The notes: generated by a model not told the origin, from the sequence alone. Positions 47,050 through 58,489 are shown, counted from the first letter of the stretch. The stretch: 64,000 nucleotides of DNA from Closterium sp. Naga37s-1 (GCA_947471745.1 CANJKZ010000010.1:6216501-6280500); one strand, 5' to 3'. Program-made: numbers and translations.

Positions 47050-49618
47050 CTATTGCTGCTGCGCTCCACGCGGCGCACTTCCCTGGGTTGTGGGTCAGTC
47101 CTACGTCGCGTAGGCCAGCCATGAAGTGGCGGAAAGCGTCGGAACAGTTAGCAGCAGGGCCCAGGATGGTGATGTCGTCAGCGAATGCTAGGCATAGAAC
47201 CGTAGGGAAGGCTGCTGCTGTCGTGGTGAGAATAGGGTGGATCCCTGCGGCGAACAGCAGCGGGTCGAGCGGATCCCCCTGTCGTACGCCTGTCTCGCTA
47301 GTTAGTGCCTCGCAACCGAACCCCACGTCAAGGAACAACTGGGCCGGCCTGCTATAGGATGCTTTGACGAGGGGAATAAGGCCTTGGAGGTCGGTGTTGC
47401 GAAGTGCACTGACTAGTGCTGCGCGGCTAATCGAGTTAAAGGCGTTCGCTAGGTCGGCTTGCAGTATAAGCGTTCCTGGGTTTGCATAAGTGAAGGCCCT
47501 CGCGGCATGGATAATCGCTTCGCTACCGCCCTGGACGGACACGCAGTACCGTAACGGGAGGAAATGTGCACGGCATGCTTGGGAGAGGGCTGAGAGGGCG
47601 GACTTGGCGGCTAATTGTAAGATACACTCGCCTACCGCTATCGGTCTAGTTCCTCCGTCGGGCTTGGCTAGAGCTATGAGACGGCTGGCTGTTAGTAGCG
47701 AGCAGAGGTAGTTTGCCTCCCAAAATAGTGTTGACGAGGGCGTGGAGGTGTGTGGCAACCCCCGCGTTGGCGAGTGATGCATCACGCAGGTGTTCAAATG
47801 TCATACCCGACGGTCCTCCTCCCACCCCGTTCTCACAACGGCACTGCATTTTAATGAAGTCCCCTTTTTCGATCGATGCCGCTTGAACGGTATCGGGGAT
47901 GTTCCAATCGATGATACCAGGTGGCGCGGGGGGGTGTTTTGCTTTGAGAGCGGCGAGGACGGGTGCAGATGGGTCGGCGACCGGCGTTGACTCAAGGGCG
48001 AGGATCGCCGTGCGGAGGCTTCCTTTTCGTGCGAGGCCTTCTGCCCTGGCACGTTTGCCAAGGGCATCTGGCGTATGGCGAGGTGGGTGTGGTCCAGTGA
48101 TTGCGGTAACCACCGAATCGTAAAGTTGCTGCCATTCGCCTTTGTTAAACTGGCGAAGTCGGTGCTTGACCGCCGGCCAATCGGGCTTCTCCGTTGACGG
48201 GAGGCGAAGGGTGAGGCGCAGGAGAAAGAGTGACAGGCGCCAGCCTGCGACTGACGCAGGGTTACGCGCGAGATGAAGGAGTGGTGTCAGGAGGGCTGTG
48301 GCGAAAAGTGGGCGAATGTCAGCAAGGAGTTTGCGCGAAAGTGGGGGCTGACGACTGTCGCGTAGAGGGGTCAGGTCCCATAATTCCACTTCGCCGAACC
48401 GCACCAAGTCCTCGGCCAATTGTTCAGGCGAGAATTGGCGGGCCTCTGATGCGGTGGTGTCCGGTACCGGCCGGTTTGAGTCGCCACCTATTGCTGCTGG
48501 AATTGGAGCGGCTCGGCGTGGTGTTGGGTTTGCCCGACGTCTACCTTCCCGTTCCTCCTCCTCTAACTCCCCCGATTCTTCTGTGGTGGACTCTTCCACC
48601 ACCTCTGCTATAAACATAGGGTCTCTTGCCTCCTCCTCAGCTTCAGTGTTCTCCACTCTTCGAGTTAAGGCCCGGCGTGCTTCCCTCTGGAAGCCATTCT
48701 CAGGTCCGCCTCCCCTTCCAGTCGCTCCTCCTCGTCCGCCGCCTTGTCCGCCCCGCGATGCCTGTATCGATTGGCGACGAGTATTATTCGTACTCGCCGC
48801 GGCCCTTTGTCGAGGCGTCGGCTGCAATTGCCCCTCCAGCCTTGTCGTCCACGGCGCCTGCGGCTGTGGGGATGTCGCCTCTTCCTGCACCTCGATCTGC
48901 GCCGTCATCTGTGACTCAGGCTGGCCCTGTCCTTGCTCCTGCTACGGCGCCCGTTCCCGTCGTGGCGTTGATGTCTGCGTCTGCCGCGGGACCAGATCAT
49001 GTGCCCGCGTCGTCGCCCGCTCCAGCGCTCGCCTTGGCGTATGCTCCTGCGCCCGCTCCTGGGATGGCTGCAGCGTCCGATCCTGCGCACCCTCCTGCGC
49101 TCGCACCGATGGTTCCATCTGTCCCCGTGGGGATGTCGGCGCCCTTGCCTGTAGTCGCGGCGTCGTCTGCTGCTGATGGGGCAGCCTCCGTGCCGCCACC
49201 TACCGTTGCTACTGCGGACCCGACTTACCGGCCACCTCCAGCCACCAGCCTTGGCCTAAGCTCGGCGGAGGTTCAGTCGGCTCGCGCGTCGCCTCTGGTT
49301 ACTCCTACTTCTCTGCCTGCGGCAGCACCAGCGCCGCCTCCGACTGTCCAGGCGGGTCCATTTCCCGCACCCCTTGCTCCTATTCCCCCTGCTCAACGTC
49401 ATCCGTCCCCTGGCCGTCGGCAGCATCGGCCTCATTCCCCTGTGCTGCGTGACGAGCGGGAGACGTCAAGGCGGCGGCACGATTCTCATCGGCACCGTGG
49501 TTCGCAGGCGAACTGGGCTGCACCCCGTGGCGGCCGAGGGGGCTGGTGGGGAGGGCGTGGTCGCGGTGGCGGCTGGGTGTATGATCAGCCGGTGACAATG
49601 GCCAACTTGCCTTGAGTT

Positions 49619-50323
49619 GTGTCTGACGCGTTGCGCGACAAACGGAACGGGCGGGCGAGCCTGAGCAATTCGCCGCGCGTCGCTCCTGCGCCGGTGTCCC
49701 TTCCTCCGGCTGCGCCCTATGCGCTTGCACCTCCTCTTCCCTCGTCGGCCGCTCCTCCTCCTCGTGCTCCCGTGGCATCTGTTGCTGCTCCTGGGAACCG
49801 TCTGCGGATGCCGTGGGTTCCTCCTGTGGCGGGCATGGAGTTCGTGACTGCAGGCGGAGGGCCGGTGACGCCGCAGTATCCGTCTCTACTGCATATGGCT
49901 CCTGCTTCTTCGGCAGCTGATCCTCCAGTACAATCACTGGTGGGGCCTTCTCCTTCGGCGGATGTGCCTGATGTGACTCTAGGGCAGCTTTGGCGCCTCT
50001 CTGCGGGTTTGTGGGCCGTTCACCTGATCCAGGTGTATTGTCACGCGGCGCTTTCTCGCGGCGTGCCTCTAGAAGGCGGCCCTCTGGACGAGTGCTCGGA
50101 TGCCGCTGATTGGCTTGCCGAGCTCCTTGCGCCCGTGTTGGCTGCGCCCGCGCGGGGTGGAGTTGCGGGCGTTGGACAGCTTGGGACTGAGCTCCGTGGT
50201 CTGCGCCGTGTGATGCGCGCAGCGACTGCAGTCGACCTGATCGGCGCAACCACTGTGGTGGTGCGCGAGCTTCATTGCTCGTTGACGGGGCTCCTTGCTG
50301 TTCTTGACGCGGATCAGATGTAG
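49619..50323 (+). other. Opposite-strand open frame in the LINE-C 5' region
   Basis: A 234-residue plus-strand frame follows 3 bp after another plus frame (48626-49615) that ends in an RGG-rich GGRGGWWGGRGRGGGWVYDQP segment. Its C-terminal half (VTLGQLWRLSAGLWAVHLIQ, LTGLLAVLDADQM) has the hydrophobic/charged balance of a folded protein, whereas the minus-strand frame over the same bases is low-complexity Gln/Glu/Arg/Pro. A comparable plus frame with an RGG-like box and proline-rich tail lies at 54007-54963 upstream of LINE-A. No family match is recognised. It may be an antisense frame of the LINE or chance in G+C-rich DNA. Confidence 0.3.
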
Positions 50324-50431
50324 ACTCCGCCGATGCCCCCGCCATCCTTGCCATAGGACGTAGCGTTGCCTAGGCCGTGGCTGTTGTTGACATTGCGTGT
50401 ATGCCTTTGTGGGGGTCGGTGATGGCCGTGT

Positions 50432-50432
<1 letters not shown>

Positions 50433-50527
<95 letters not shown>
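50433..50527. repeat. (CT)n microsatellite between LINE-A and LINE-C
   Basis: About 47 uninterrupted CT dinucleotides. The right side is the 3' end of LINE-A, the left side the 5' end of LINE-C. Confidence 0.98.
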
Positions 50528-50530
<3 letters not shown>

Positions 50531-53500
50531 CAGTCCTTCATTGATAGGATCAGAAAGGTACAAACATGGCATGAGTAGAGACTAGGCCATTGTCTACTCT
50601 AGTTATGCCTGCATTCATGGCCCTGCAAGATATGGGGGCATGCGAGTGCTACCTGCAACAAACCAGACCCGGTACCCTCAAGTCACTCCATCTCCTGATC
50701 CCCTGCCCTCCTTGCAGCCTTAACCCTTGTCCTTCCTGTTCAGCTGCCCTCCTGACCAGCCCGTGCTGCCCTACTCCCCCAGTACCCCCTCCATCTCATC
50801 CTCTAGCACCTGCCAAAGGTCGCCCAAGCTAGGCTCCCATGGATCCGTGGGTCCCTGAGGGAAGGCCGCCTCAGCAGCTCGGTTTGACTTGGAAAGGAAG
50901 GACACCGCCTGGCTACGCTGGAGCATTATGGACCACCGCTGCCTGTAATGAGCTGTGAGCCGCGCAGCCGTGGTGGTTAGTTTGCCTTGGCGATACTTCT
51001 TCTTTGCTGCCGAGGTTGCTAGCAGCCGCAAAAACTGCACCGTATCTGCTGCCAGGGCCCCGTATGTCTCAACCGCCAAACCAAAAAACCCCACACAGTC
51101 CGGGCGACCCTCGTAGAGCCTATGCTTGCTCTCGGATGCTTCCTTGGCCGCCCACCCTGGCGGCTTCCGTGCTCTGGTGTCGCGCCTCTGTAGGACTGGG
51201 TCAGTCACGGTCACGTCCGTGACAAAGGTTTCACCCGATTCCTGGTCCTGGATTGCTAAATATGCCCTCTTACGTAGCACAGGGGGGGAGAAGGTGGTGG
51301 TTTCGTGGAAGGTCGAGAAACCTGCCTCCCTCGCCATCCGGAGTGCTGCATACACCAGTGCATCATGTGTCCTAACCACGTCCCCTCCATCCGCACATCT
51401 AAGTAGGTGATTCGGGAGCGAGGTGTCACTGATGTCCGAGTTTTTCCGCTTGCAAGGGCACTTTACTGTAACCGGCAGCTGCATGCCTAGACGGAAGCCC
51501 AACGCCATCGAGAGCTGACCAGGGGATAATGTAAGGTCAGCCCTCGTTGGCACCGCGTGCAGCCAATCTCCTGCCCCTATTCCCTGCAGGCCGATGAGTC
51601 TCACTGCGTGCCCGTTGTCTTTCCCCGGCCTATCCATCATTGTGTCAGCCACGAGCTCCCTCGCCCTTGTCTCCCAGATGTGCCTGGATAGGAGCAGCTG
51701 CAGGTTGCCAGCGCCTGGTGGGCGTTCTCTGAAGGCATGCAGGGCCGCTCGCGCACTTGCAGGGAGCTCCTCCTCCAGTGCCGTGAGCTGGTTGCTGTTG
51801 GGGGGCTCCGGGTTCCAAGTGTGAGAGAACAGTGTTGTTGCCCGGCTCAGTAGGTGCTCTTTCTCAATGTTCATCTGCTGCAGCAGTTGTTGCGCCGCTG
51901 TGATTGATGCAATGTGTGCTGCCGGTGCCTCCGAAGTTGGGTCCACAATGCCCAGCCCCCCAAGCCGTATTGGGAGTGTTGCCTGTCGCCAGAGCAAACT
52001 CTGTTCGAGCTCACTCCTCGGCATCCGTAGTTTGGCCGAGGTGAGTGCCGCTTCCAGCAAGGTTTCGCTCCATCCCCTCCAGCTCTCTCTCGGCAGCGTC
52101 TGTGATGGTGTAGTGCGTAGCAGGTAGGACACCCTCCTGCTGATGCTTCGCGAGATGATGAGCAGGGCGTGTTGAGGGTGCATCTGGGCGACTAAGGGGA
52201 GTGGTGCAGAGGCGTCAGTAGGCTTCGCGACAACTTGGTTTGTGCAGAATTCCTCTGTACCGATGGGGCTGCCCAGCACCTGGATGCCTTCTCTGCTCAG
52301 CTCTAACCCCTCTGGAGGCGTGCCGTCCTGGGCTTCTATCCCGTTGGGTGTCCATGCTGAAGATTTCCCAATGTTGCATTTCAGCCCGCATGATGCTAGA
52401 CCGCGGGTGATGGAGTCGAATGCTAAGAACGCCGCCTCCTGTGGGCCTACGATCGTGATATCATCCGCGTAGGCCACAACCGCCACCTCTGGGAGGAGCG
52501 TGGCCGCCGTGAGTAGGGTAGGTTGGATGGCCGCGGCAAAGAGTAATGGGCCCAGTGGGTCTCCTTGTCGCACCCCCCTAGTGCTCGCTATGTGATCTGC
52601 GTCGAAGCGTGTGTCGACGAGCAGGCGGGAGGGTCCGTCATAGAGCGTGCTGACGAGGGGTATGAGCGGCTGCAGGTTAGACCGGGAGAGTGCAGTGAAG
52701 AAGGCGGAACGTTCTACACTGTTGAAGGCATTCTCGATATCTAGCTGTAGTGCGATGCGTTTGCTATCGTCCCGCAGGAGCGATCTGACGGTGTGGATAA
52801 CACATTCGGCGCCGCCCGCGACTCCCACTCCGTATTGCACAGGCAGGAAAAACTCTCTTATGTTTGGTGCTAATTCGCGTAGCGCCGCTTTCGCCACTAT
52901 TCTGAGTATGGTCTCGCCAATGGCTATAGGTCGTACCCCGCCCCCTGGCTTTTCTAGGGCGATGAGGCGTGATGGGAGTAGCATGTCGCGGACCTCCTGG
53001 GTCTGGAGTGTTCCAAGCAGGCGATTAACTATGCGCGTGAGTAGTATGAGGGCCTCCTCGTTTGTGTGGGCGGGATCCTTCAGGTGTTCGAAGCAGGTGC
53101 CTGATGGGCCTGCTCCCACTCCATTCGGGCACTTCGCCAGCAGATCGCGGAGGTCGTCATGGCTGATGCTGAGTGAGGCAGTGGCGTACCCCGTAACCAC
53201 AGCAGGGGTTGGCGTTTCCGCGGTTGGGTGTTTCGCTCGTAGTGCTGCGAGGGTCTCTGGCGATGTGTCCGCCAGTGGTGTTACGCGTAACGCTGCAACG
53301 ACTTTCGAAATATTCCCTTTTTTGACGAGCCCTTCTGCTCTAGCACACAGGCCCACATCGTCAGGCTGATGTCGTATCGGTTCTCCTGTGTCGGGGATGA
53401 CACAGGCCTCGATGTAGAGCGCGTCCCACCTGCCGAGCCTGAATTGGTGTAGCCTGTGCTCGATTTCAGCCCACCGAGTCCCCTCCACTGGCTCCGGCAA

Positions 53501-54952
53501 GGGTCGCAGGGTCAGCCTCGGCAGGAACAGCAACAATTTCCAACCTCCTGGACAGTCGGGATATTCCGTCACTCTCAGAAGCGGGGTCAGTAAACATTGG
53601 GTGTAGCTCTCCAATAGCTTAGGTGGCAGCCGTCGGACTAGGAAGGGCTGATTGCTCTGCTGGAGCTTTGTCGTGTCCCATGATGCCACCTGTTGCCATA
53701 GTCCAGTGTCCCCCGCCAGGTCGGATGGTTGACGTATGCTTGGCTCCGGCTGTGGTGCTGGTCCCGCGCCATCTACTGGTTCCTCAGTGTTGACTCTCCC
53801 GCCATCTCCAATCCTTGCCCTACCCCGTGTGGCAATTCTCTCTTCACTCTCCCCCTCGTACTGTGAGAGTTCCTCAGAAACACGCTCGTTGTCAGGATTA
53901 AATTCACTCCCGCTGTCGTTGTTGTCAGCGCTTCCCTCCTCATTCGCCACCTCGTGCTCAATCTCCGGACGGTTGTGTCGCTCCCGCCACGTCCCGGATC
54001 TAACCAATGCTGGCTCTCCGCCCACGACGGGCCCTCTCCCCCCTCTTCCTCCCCGTCCCCTGCCTTGGTCTCCGCGCGCTCCTCCCCTGCCTGCGCTATT
54101 GTTCCCTCCTCGCCCTCCGTGGGTTGCGCCCGCTCGTCCCGCCGGCATCCACGGCGCTCGCCCCACGGTCGATCGTCCGCCGTTCGGCGGTCCCCAGGCG
54201 ATTCTGCCTCCTCTCGCGCGGCTTCGAGTCGCCCTGCCTTCCGTTTCTGGCTGGGCGTCGTTCCCGGCTGCTGTTACTTCAGCCTGTGGTTATGGTCGAG
54301 TCGCCATCTGTTCGGTTTGCGGTTCGCCTCCGCCTCCACCCCTTGCGGTCTCCCTGCCGCTCGTACCCCCTGATGGCTGACGGTGCTCTTGGGCTTGTGG
54401 CGTCTGCTCTTGCAGATGCCATCCCCGGAGAGGCCCCGGGGGACCAGGTGCCAGGCCTGCTCCGAGCCTTCGCGGTGCTGGCTGGACGCGGATCCTCTTC
54501 CCAGTCTTCTCGCGGCCGGCGTGGTGGGCTTGCTCGGCGTGGTCGCCGTGGTGGCTCGCACCAGCCGGTGTATCACTCCCCTCCTGGGCGCACTCATGCG
54601 TTTCTGCGACCGCGTCAGCAGCAGTCGTTCCGCCGTACTCGCCGTCAGCCCTTCCTTCCTCCGCCTCTCCCGCGTCCTCCGCGATCGTTGGTGCCAGGGC
54701 CCTCCCCGCCGCCGCCCCTTCTTCTTCCGCAGGCTCAGTTGCCGCCGTCGCAACCTTCGTCGTCGCCACTCCAGCCACAGTCCCCGTCTGTTCTTCAGGC
54801 GGCTCCTTTGCCTTCTTCTTCCCCGTTGCCGTCAGCTCCCTCTGCCCCTGCGGTTGTTCTGCCAGCTTCTTCAGCACCGCCTGCTCTACCCCCGAGCGCG
54901 CTCCCACAGTTGTTTCTTGGGGGGCGTGAGATCCCGATACCGTGGGAGGTGT
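50528..54952 (-). mobile_element. LINE-A, full-length-looking RLE-type LINE
   Basis: The unit comprises a 5' region with a Glu/Ala/Gly-rich minus frame (54907-54290), one long ORF (54166-50771) and a 3' untranslated region of about 240 bp. Its last bases on the LINE strand (TATCAATGAAGGACTGCTT) join (GA)n directly, and the LINE-C 3' end is similar (TATCAATACAAAGGAC). There is no poly(A) tail. The 5' edge meets the LTR of C5 at 54953, so the true 5' end may have been cut by C5. Confidence 0.85.
50771..54166 (-). CDS. LINE-A polyprotein: reverse transcriptase and restriction-like endonuclease
   Basis: An uninterrupted 1131-residue frame. Residues 1-60 are RGG-rich (likely nucleic-acid binding), 70-130 acidic. 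A conserved pre-RT region (about 150-320) leads to reverse transcriptase with CPNGVGAGPSGTCFEHL, LIALEKPGGGVRPIAIGE, LDIENAFNSVE (near 477), RGVRQGDPLGPLLFA and VAYADDITIVG (near 567). The C-terminal part has CPCKRKNSD...LPNHLLRC (C-x-C-x14-H-x3-C, near 900) and then KRAYLAIQD and TFVTDVTVTDP, the place of a PD-(D/E)xK nuclease in R2/R4/CRE-type LINEs. There is no APE-type endonuclease. In LINE-B, LINE-C and fragment D the first block reads (G/A)DLA; here Asp is Tyr (codon at 51260-51262), so the nuclease may be inactive although the frame is open. The clade is undecided. Confidence 0.9.
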   Translation of the reverse strand: MGRAPWMPAGRAGATHGGRGGNNSAGRGGARGDQGRGRGGRGGRGPVVGGEPALVRSGTWRERHNRPEIEHEVANEEGSADNNDSGSEFNPDNERVSEELSQYEGESEERIATRGRARIGDGGRVNTEEPVDGAGPAPQPEPSIRQPSDLAGDTGLWQQVASWDTTKLQQSNQPFLVRRLPPKLLESYTQCLLTPLLRVTEYPDCPGGWKLLLFLPRLTLRPLPEPVEGTRWAEIEHRLHQFRLGRWDALYIEACVIPDTGEPIRHQPDDVGLCARAEGLVKKGNISKVVAALRVTPLADTSPETLAALRAKHPTAETPTPAVVTGYATASLSISHDDLRDLLAKCPNGVGAGPSGTCFEHLKDPAHTNEEALILLTRIVNRLLGTLQTQEVRDMLLPSRLIALEKPGGGVRPIAIGETILRIVAKAALRELAPNIREFFLPVQYGVGVAGGAECVIHTVRSLLRDDSKRIALQLDIENAFNSVERSAFFTALSRSNLQPLIPLVSTLYDGPSRLLVDTRFDADHIASTRGVRQGDPLGPLLFAAAIQPTLLTAATLLPEVAVVAYADDITIVGPQEAAFLAFDSITRGLASCGLKCNIGKSSAWTPNGIEAQDGTPPEGLELSREGIQVLGSPIGTEEFCTNQVVAKPTDASAPLPLVAQMHPQHALLIISRSISRRVSYLLRTTPSQTLPRESWRGWSETLLEAALTSAKLRMPRSELEQSLLWRQATLPIRLGGLGIVDPTSEAPAAHIASITAAQQLLQQMNIEKEHLLSRATTLFSHTWNPEPPNSNQLTALEEELPASARAALHAFRERPPGAGNLQLLLSRHIWETRARELVADTMMDRPGKDNGHAVRLIGLQGIGAGDWLHAVPTRADLTLSPGQLSMALGFRLGMQLPVTVKCPCKRKNSDISDTSLPNHLLRCADGGDVVRTHDALVYAALRMAREAGFSTFHETTTFSPPVLRKRAYLAIQDQESGETFVTDVTVTDPVLQRRDTRARKPPGWAAKEASESKHRLYEGRPDCVGFFGLAVETYGALAADTVQFLRLLATSAAKKKYRQGKLTTTAARLTAHYRQRWSIMLQRSQAVSFLSKSNRAAEAAFPQGPTDPWEPSLGDLWQVLEDEMEGVLGE

Positions 54953-57900
54953 TGTTGATGTGAAGAATGAGGAATGAATGAACTAGCAAGCAGGTGGGTA
55001 CAAGTAGGAAAACCTAGAAGTGTTGTACCCCATATTGTCTACCCCACTATAGCCTACACAGACTATAGCATAAGAGTTTGACACACCCCCATAGGCAAAG
55101 TGGGGGAGAACAAGAGGTCACAAGACCAGTCAAGCAAAGCAAGCTCAGGGTGGATCACAACGTCACCACACAGTCCGAGCACAAGAGCAAGGCCAGAAGG
55201 CCAGTTCACATGCAAGATCATATATAAAGGTAAACAAGCAAGTGCAGGTATAGAAAGATCACAGTACAAGCAAGGTCAAGAAGTGAGCAAGTGAGGCCAA
55301 GTAGGCACAAGACCTAGCATCGTACAGAAGCACTGATGATCACAAGGCGGAAGTGCCTTGGTAAAGATATCAGCAGTGTTGGCCTCAGAGGCCACGTAAG
55401 CAAGGCGCAGCTGACCACGCTGCTGCAGCTCACGAGCAAGGAAGTAGCGAAGAGCAATGTGCTTCGTTCTGTGCTCCAGTCTGTGCTCCCGACACAAGGC
55501 CAGCATGGCCTTGTTGTCTATGTACAGAACTGGAGGAGACGGCAACGGGACACGCAGAGGAGCAGTGGAAGGACGCAGTGCCATCTGGTGGGTGCCTGGG
55601 ACCGCAGGAGGACGCGGACGCGGAACACGACGACTAGTGCGAGCAGCACGAACAGGCGACGCAGGACGAGACGCAGGCTCACGACGCTCAGCAAGACCTC
55701 CAGTGGGACCAGTGTAGGGAGAAGGAGCAGGAAGAGGGGAGGCGGGCTGTAACTGTGACTGCGACTGGACAGGCTGCGGACTCTCTAAGGGAGGAGCAGG
55801 ACCAGTAGAGGGCTGGAGACCAAGAACCTGCTCGAGGAGCGGAACAAAGTATGGCCGCGGCCATGCAGCGTCTCCAGAACCAGCGGGGACAGCACCAGTA
55901 CCCCCAGCGGCAGCACCAGCGCCTGCAGTACCTCCAGCTCCAACAGCGCCACCTCCAGCACCCTCAGAAGCACCAGCGCCAGCAGAACCAGCGCCAACAC
56001 CCTCAGCAGCTCCAGCTCCAGCAGGACCGGCAGCTACAGTACCGCCAGTAGCTCCAGCAGTACTTCCAGCAGGACCAACCCCAGAAGTCCCAGTAGTACC
56101 CCCAGTCCCAGCAGCTCCAGCACCGGCAGTACGAGTACCTCCGGGACCAGCAGCAACAGTAGTACCTCCAGCTCCAGCAGCACGGCTCCAGCGCCGGGCA
56201 AACCACTCGCGCAGCTCCTCTGGAGAGAGCGGCTCCCGCCTCGACGAAGCACCGCCGGCGGCCACACGAGCAGACCCAGCACCCCCAGGCTCCGCACCCC
56301 CAGGCTCCGCACCCCCAGGCTCAGCACCCCCAGGCTCAGCACCCCTAGACGCAGCACCCCCAGTCTCAGTACCCCTAGACTCAGCACCCCCAGGCTCAGC
56401 ACCCCCAGACTCAACACCTCCAGACCCGGCACCCGCAGGCTCAGCACCTCCAACAGCACCAGAGTCAACAGCTACCTCGACAGGCTCGACTGCGTCTACC
56501 TGGGACACACCTGACGGGGCAGGACCCGGCGCAAGGAAGAGCGGCGGCGTGGGGAGGGGCGCAGTGCGGTAGGGGAAGAGACGGTAGTAAGGTACCGACT
56601 CGTCAAAGGTGACGTCCTAGGAGGACAGAACACGGCGCGAGGTGGGGTGGTAAAACTGCCAACCAGGCGCGTCAGGGGGGAAGCCAAGGAAGACGCAGGG
56701 AACAGCACGGGGGGACAGCTTGTCCGCAGACAAGTCGCGGACAAACGCCCGAGATCCCCAGACCCGAAACGCAGACGCATCGCCAACCTTCCCCGTCCAC
56801 CGCAAGGTGGGGGAGGTCTCTGGCAAGGAGACCCGGGGCTGAAGGTTGAGCTGATGCGCCGCGTACTGAACCGCAAACGGCCACAGAAAATGGGGGGCAG
56901 CCGCATGGATCATGGACGTACGAGCGACGTCCATGACCATGCCAATGCGGCGCTCAGTAATCCCATTTTGCTGTGGAGAGGCCGGAAGCGTGAAGGTCTG
57001 GCGGATGCCCTGTGCACGACAGAAGGCTCCCAGACGGGCAGAGGAAAACTCCCCGCCTCTGTCAGAGTGCAGACGCAGAACAGGAAAGTCCGAGCCGAAA
57101 CTCTCTCTGAGCTGGAGACGAGCTGCGCGGATCCAGTCGCTCAACACCTCAGTGACGTCACCCTTGCTGCGCAAGGGGAAGACTGTGGTGTAACGCGAGT
57201 AGTCGTCAACCACCAACAGGAAGTAACGCTCGTGCCCCTGTCCACGGACGCGGGCGGGGCCCCACACGTCCATGTGGAGAGTCTGCAGCGGAGCCTCTGT
57301 CGGAGGAAACTCGGAGGAGTGAGGGGCGGCGCGCTGTCGCCTCTCGACGCAGGGGACGCAGGTAGGGGCAGGCCCCGGAGGTAGGGGAGGGAGAGACCGG
57401 GGGAGATCAGAGACAAGGACACGGGAGGCCATGCCTCGGAGACGAGGCAGGGAGGGGTGACCAAGACGGTGGTGCCAAAGGAGAGTCTGGTGGGACAGGA
57501 GACGACACGAGCAGGGAGCAGACTCAGGACCAGACCTGGACGCTGCAACAAACACCTGACTCGACGCAGTTACCTGGCCAGACTCAGCAGCCGGAGGAGA
57601 CTCAGTAGTAAGTGTGTACAGGCTCGACCCTGGCCGATGGGTGAACGTGGCCAAGTGTCGGCCTGTCCGAGCACACATGCAGTGGGTCACCCGCTGACTC
57701 GCAGGAGTGAACTGGTCAACCCCCCTATCCTGTAGGTCAGCTCCACTCACCAAGTTCGTAGAGAACGAGGGGAGGTAGAGACCTGACAGGGTGGCAGAGG
57801 GGGCTGCCGGGCACGGTAAGACAGTGGAGAAGCTAGCAAGGACAGGACCCCCAGAGGGGTCCGCCAGGGAGACTGCAACCGGCCGACTAAGCGGCGTAAG

Positions 57901-58489
57901 CGTGGTGCGGTCTCGAAAGAAGGAGCGGGAAGCACCCGAGTCAAGGGTGAAGGTGTGTAAGGCCTGAGCCGACGTAGTACCTGAGAGAGCAGACTCACCA
58001 GCACCTGGGGCAGCAGACGCACTAGCACCTGGGGCAGCAGACGCACTAGCACCTAGAGCAGCAGCCTCACCAGCACCTAGAGCAGCAGCCTCAATGCCCG
58101 GGTCAGGCGGAACACACAGGTAACAGTCACCCTCAACACTAACAGACACAGCATACATGGCAGCAAGAATAGCATCATAGTCAAGATCAAAGATGGCAAC
58201 CCCCGCCCTAGACAGATCTCCCCAGCGAGGGATCTCTGACGCCTCAGGGAACTGGTGACGCCACGCGTCCGTCAGGCGGCCGAAGCAGCGTTGGGAGGAG
58301 TGCGGGCCCCCGCACTGCTCACCAGCGCGGTCGCCGGTACGGAGAACGTAAGTGCAGGGACCAGTACCCCCACCGCGCTGACGCGCAGCGTACCACTCAC
58401 GAAGCTGCTGAGGGGACAGGGTCTCACGACTGCGCTGCTGCTGCTGGCGCGGACCACCACCGGACCCACTCCTCTGCGCAGAGTCGCGA

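Larger units (their letters stand above)
44954..50432 (-). mobile_element. LINE-C, nearly full-length RLE-type LINE with frame breaks
   Basis: Read leftwards: a proline- and charge-rich region (50354-49380), a frame at 48908-47646 with an RGG-rich start (SRGGQGGGRGGATGRGG) and the conserved pre-RT block (RLSLFLLRLTLRLPS), reverse transcriptase (RPIAVGECILQLAAKSAL, ADLANAFNSIS, GVRQGDPLDPLLFA, LAFADDITILG) at 47797-47060, the thumb and following region (46565-45930), then ECCECTKRV with LPNHLLRC and the PD-(D/E)xK-like NKKADLAFRD and VWLADITITDP (46186-45452), and a tail at 45379-45092. At least three frame changes (near 47.7, 46.2 and 45.45 kb) and the insertion at 46621-47049 make it non-functional. 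The protein is clearly related to LINE-A but diverged, so it is a separate family. The 3' end AAATGGTCC (plus strand) touches (CT)n, as does the 5' end. Confidence 0.88.

Noticed and set aside
49380-50354. LINE-C first ORF on the minus strand as a confident gene
   Set aside because: It is open but low in complexity with no recognisable domain, and the opposite strand is equally open, so I do not list it as a CDS.
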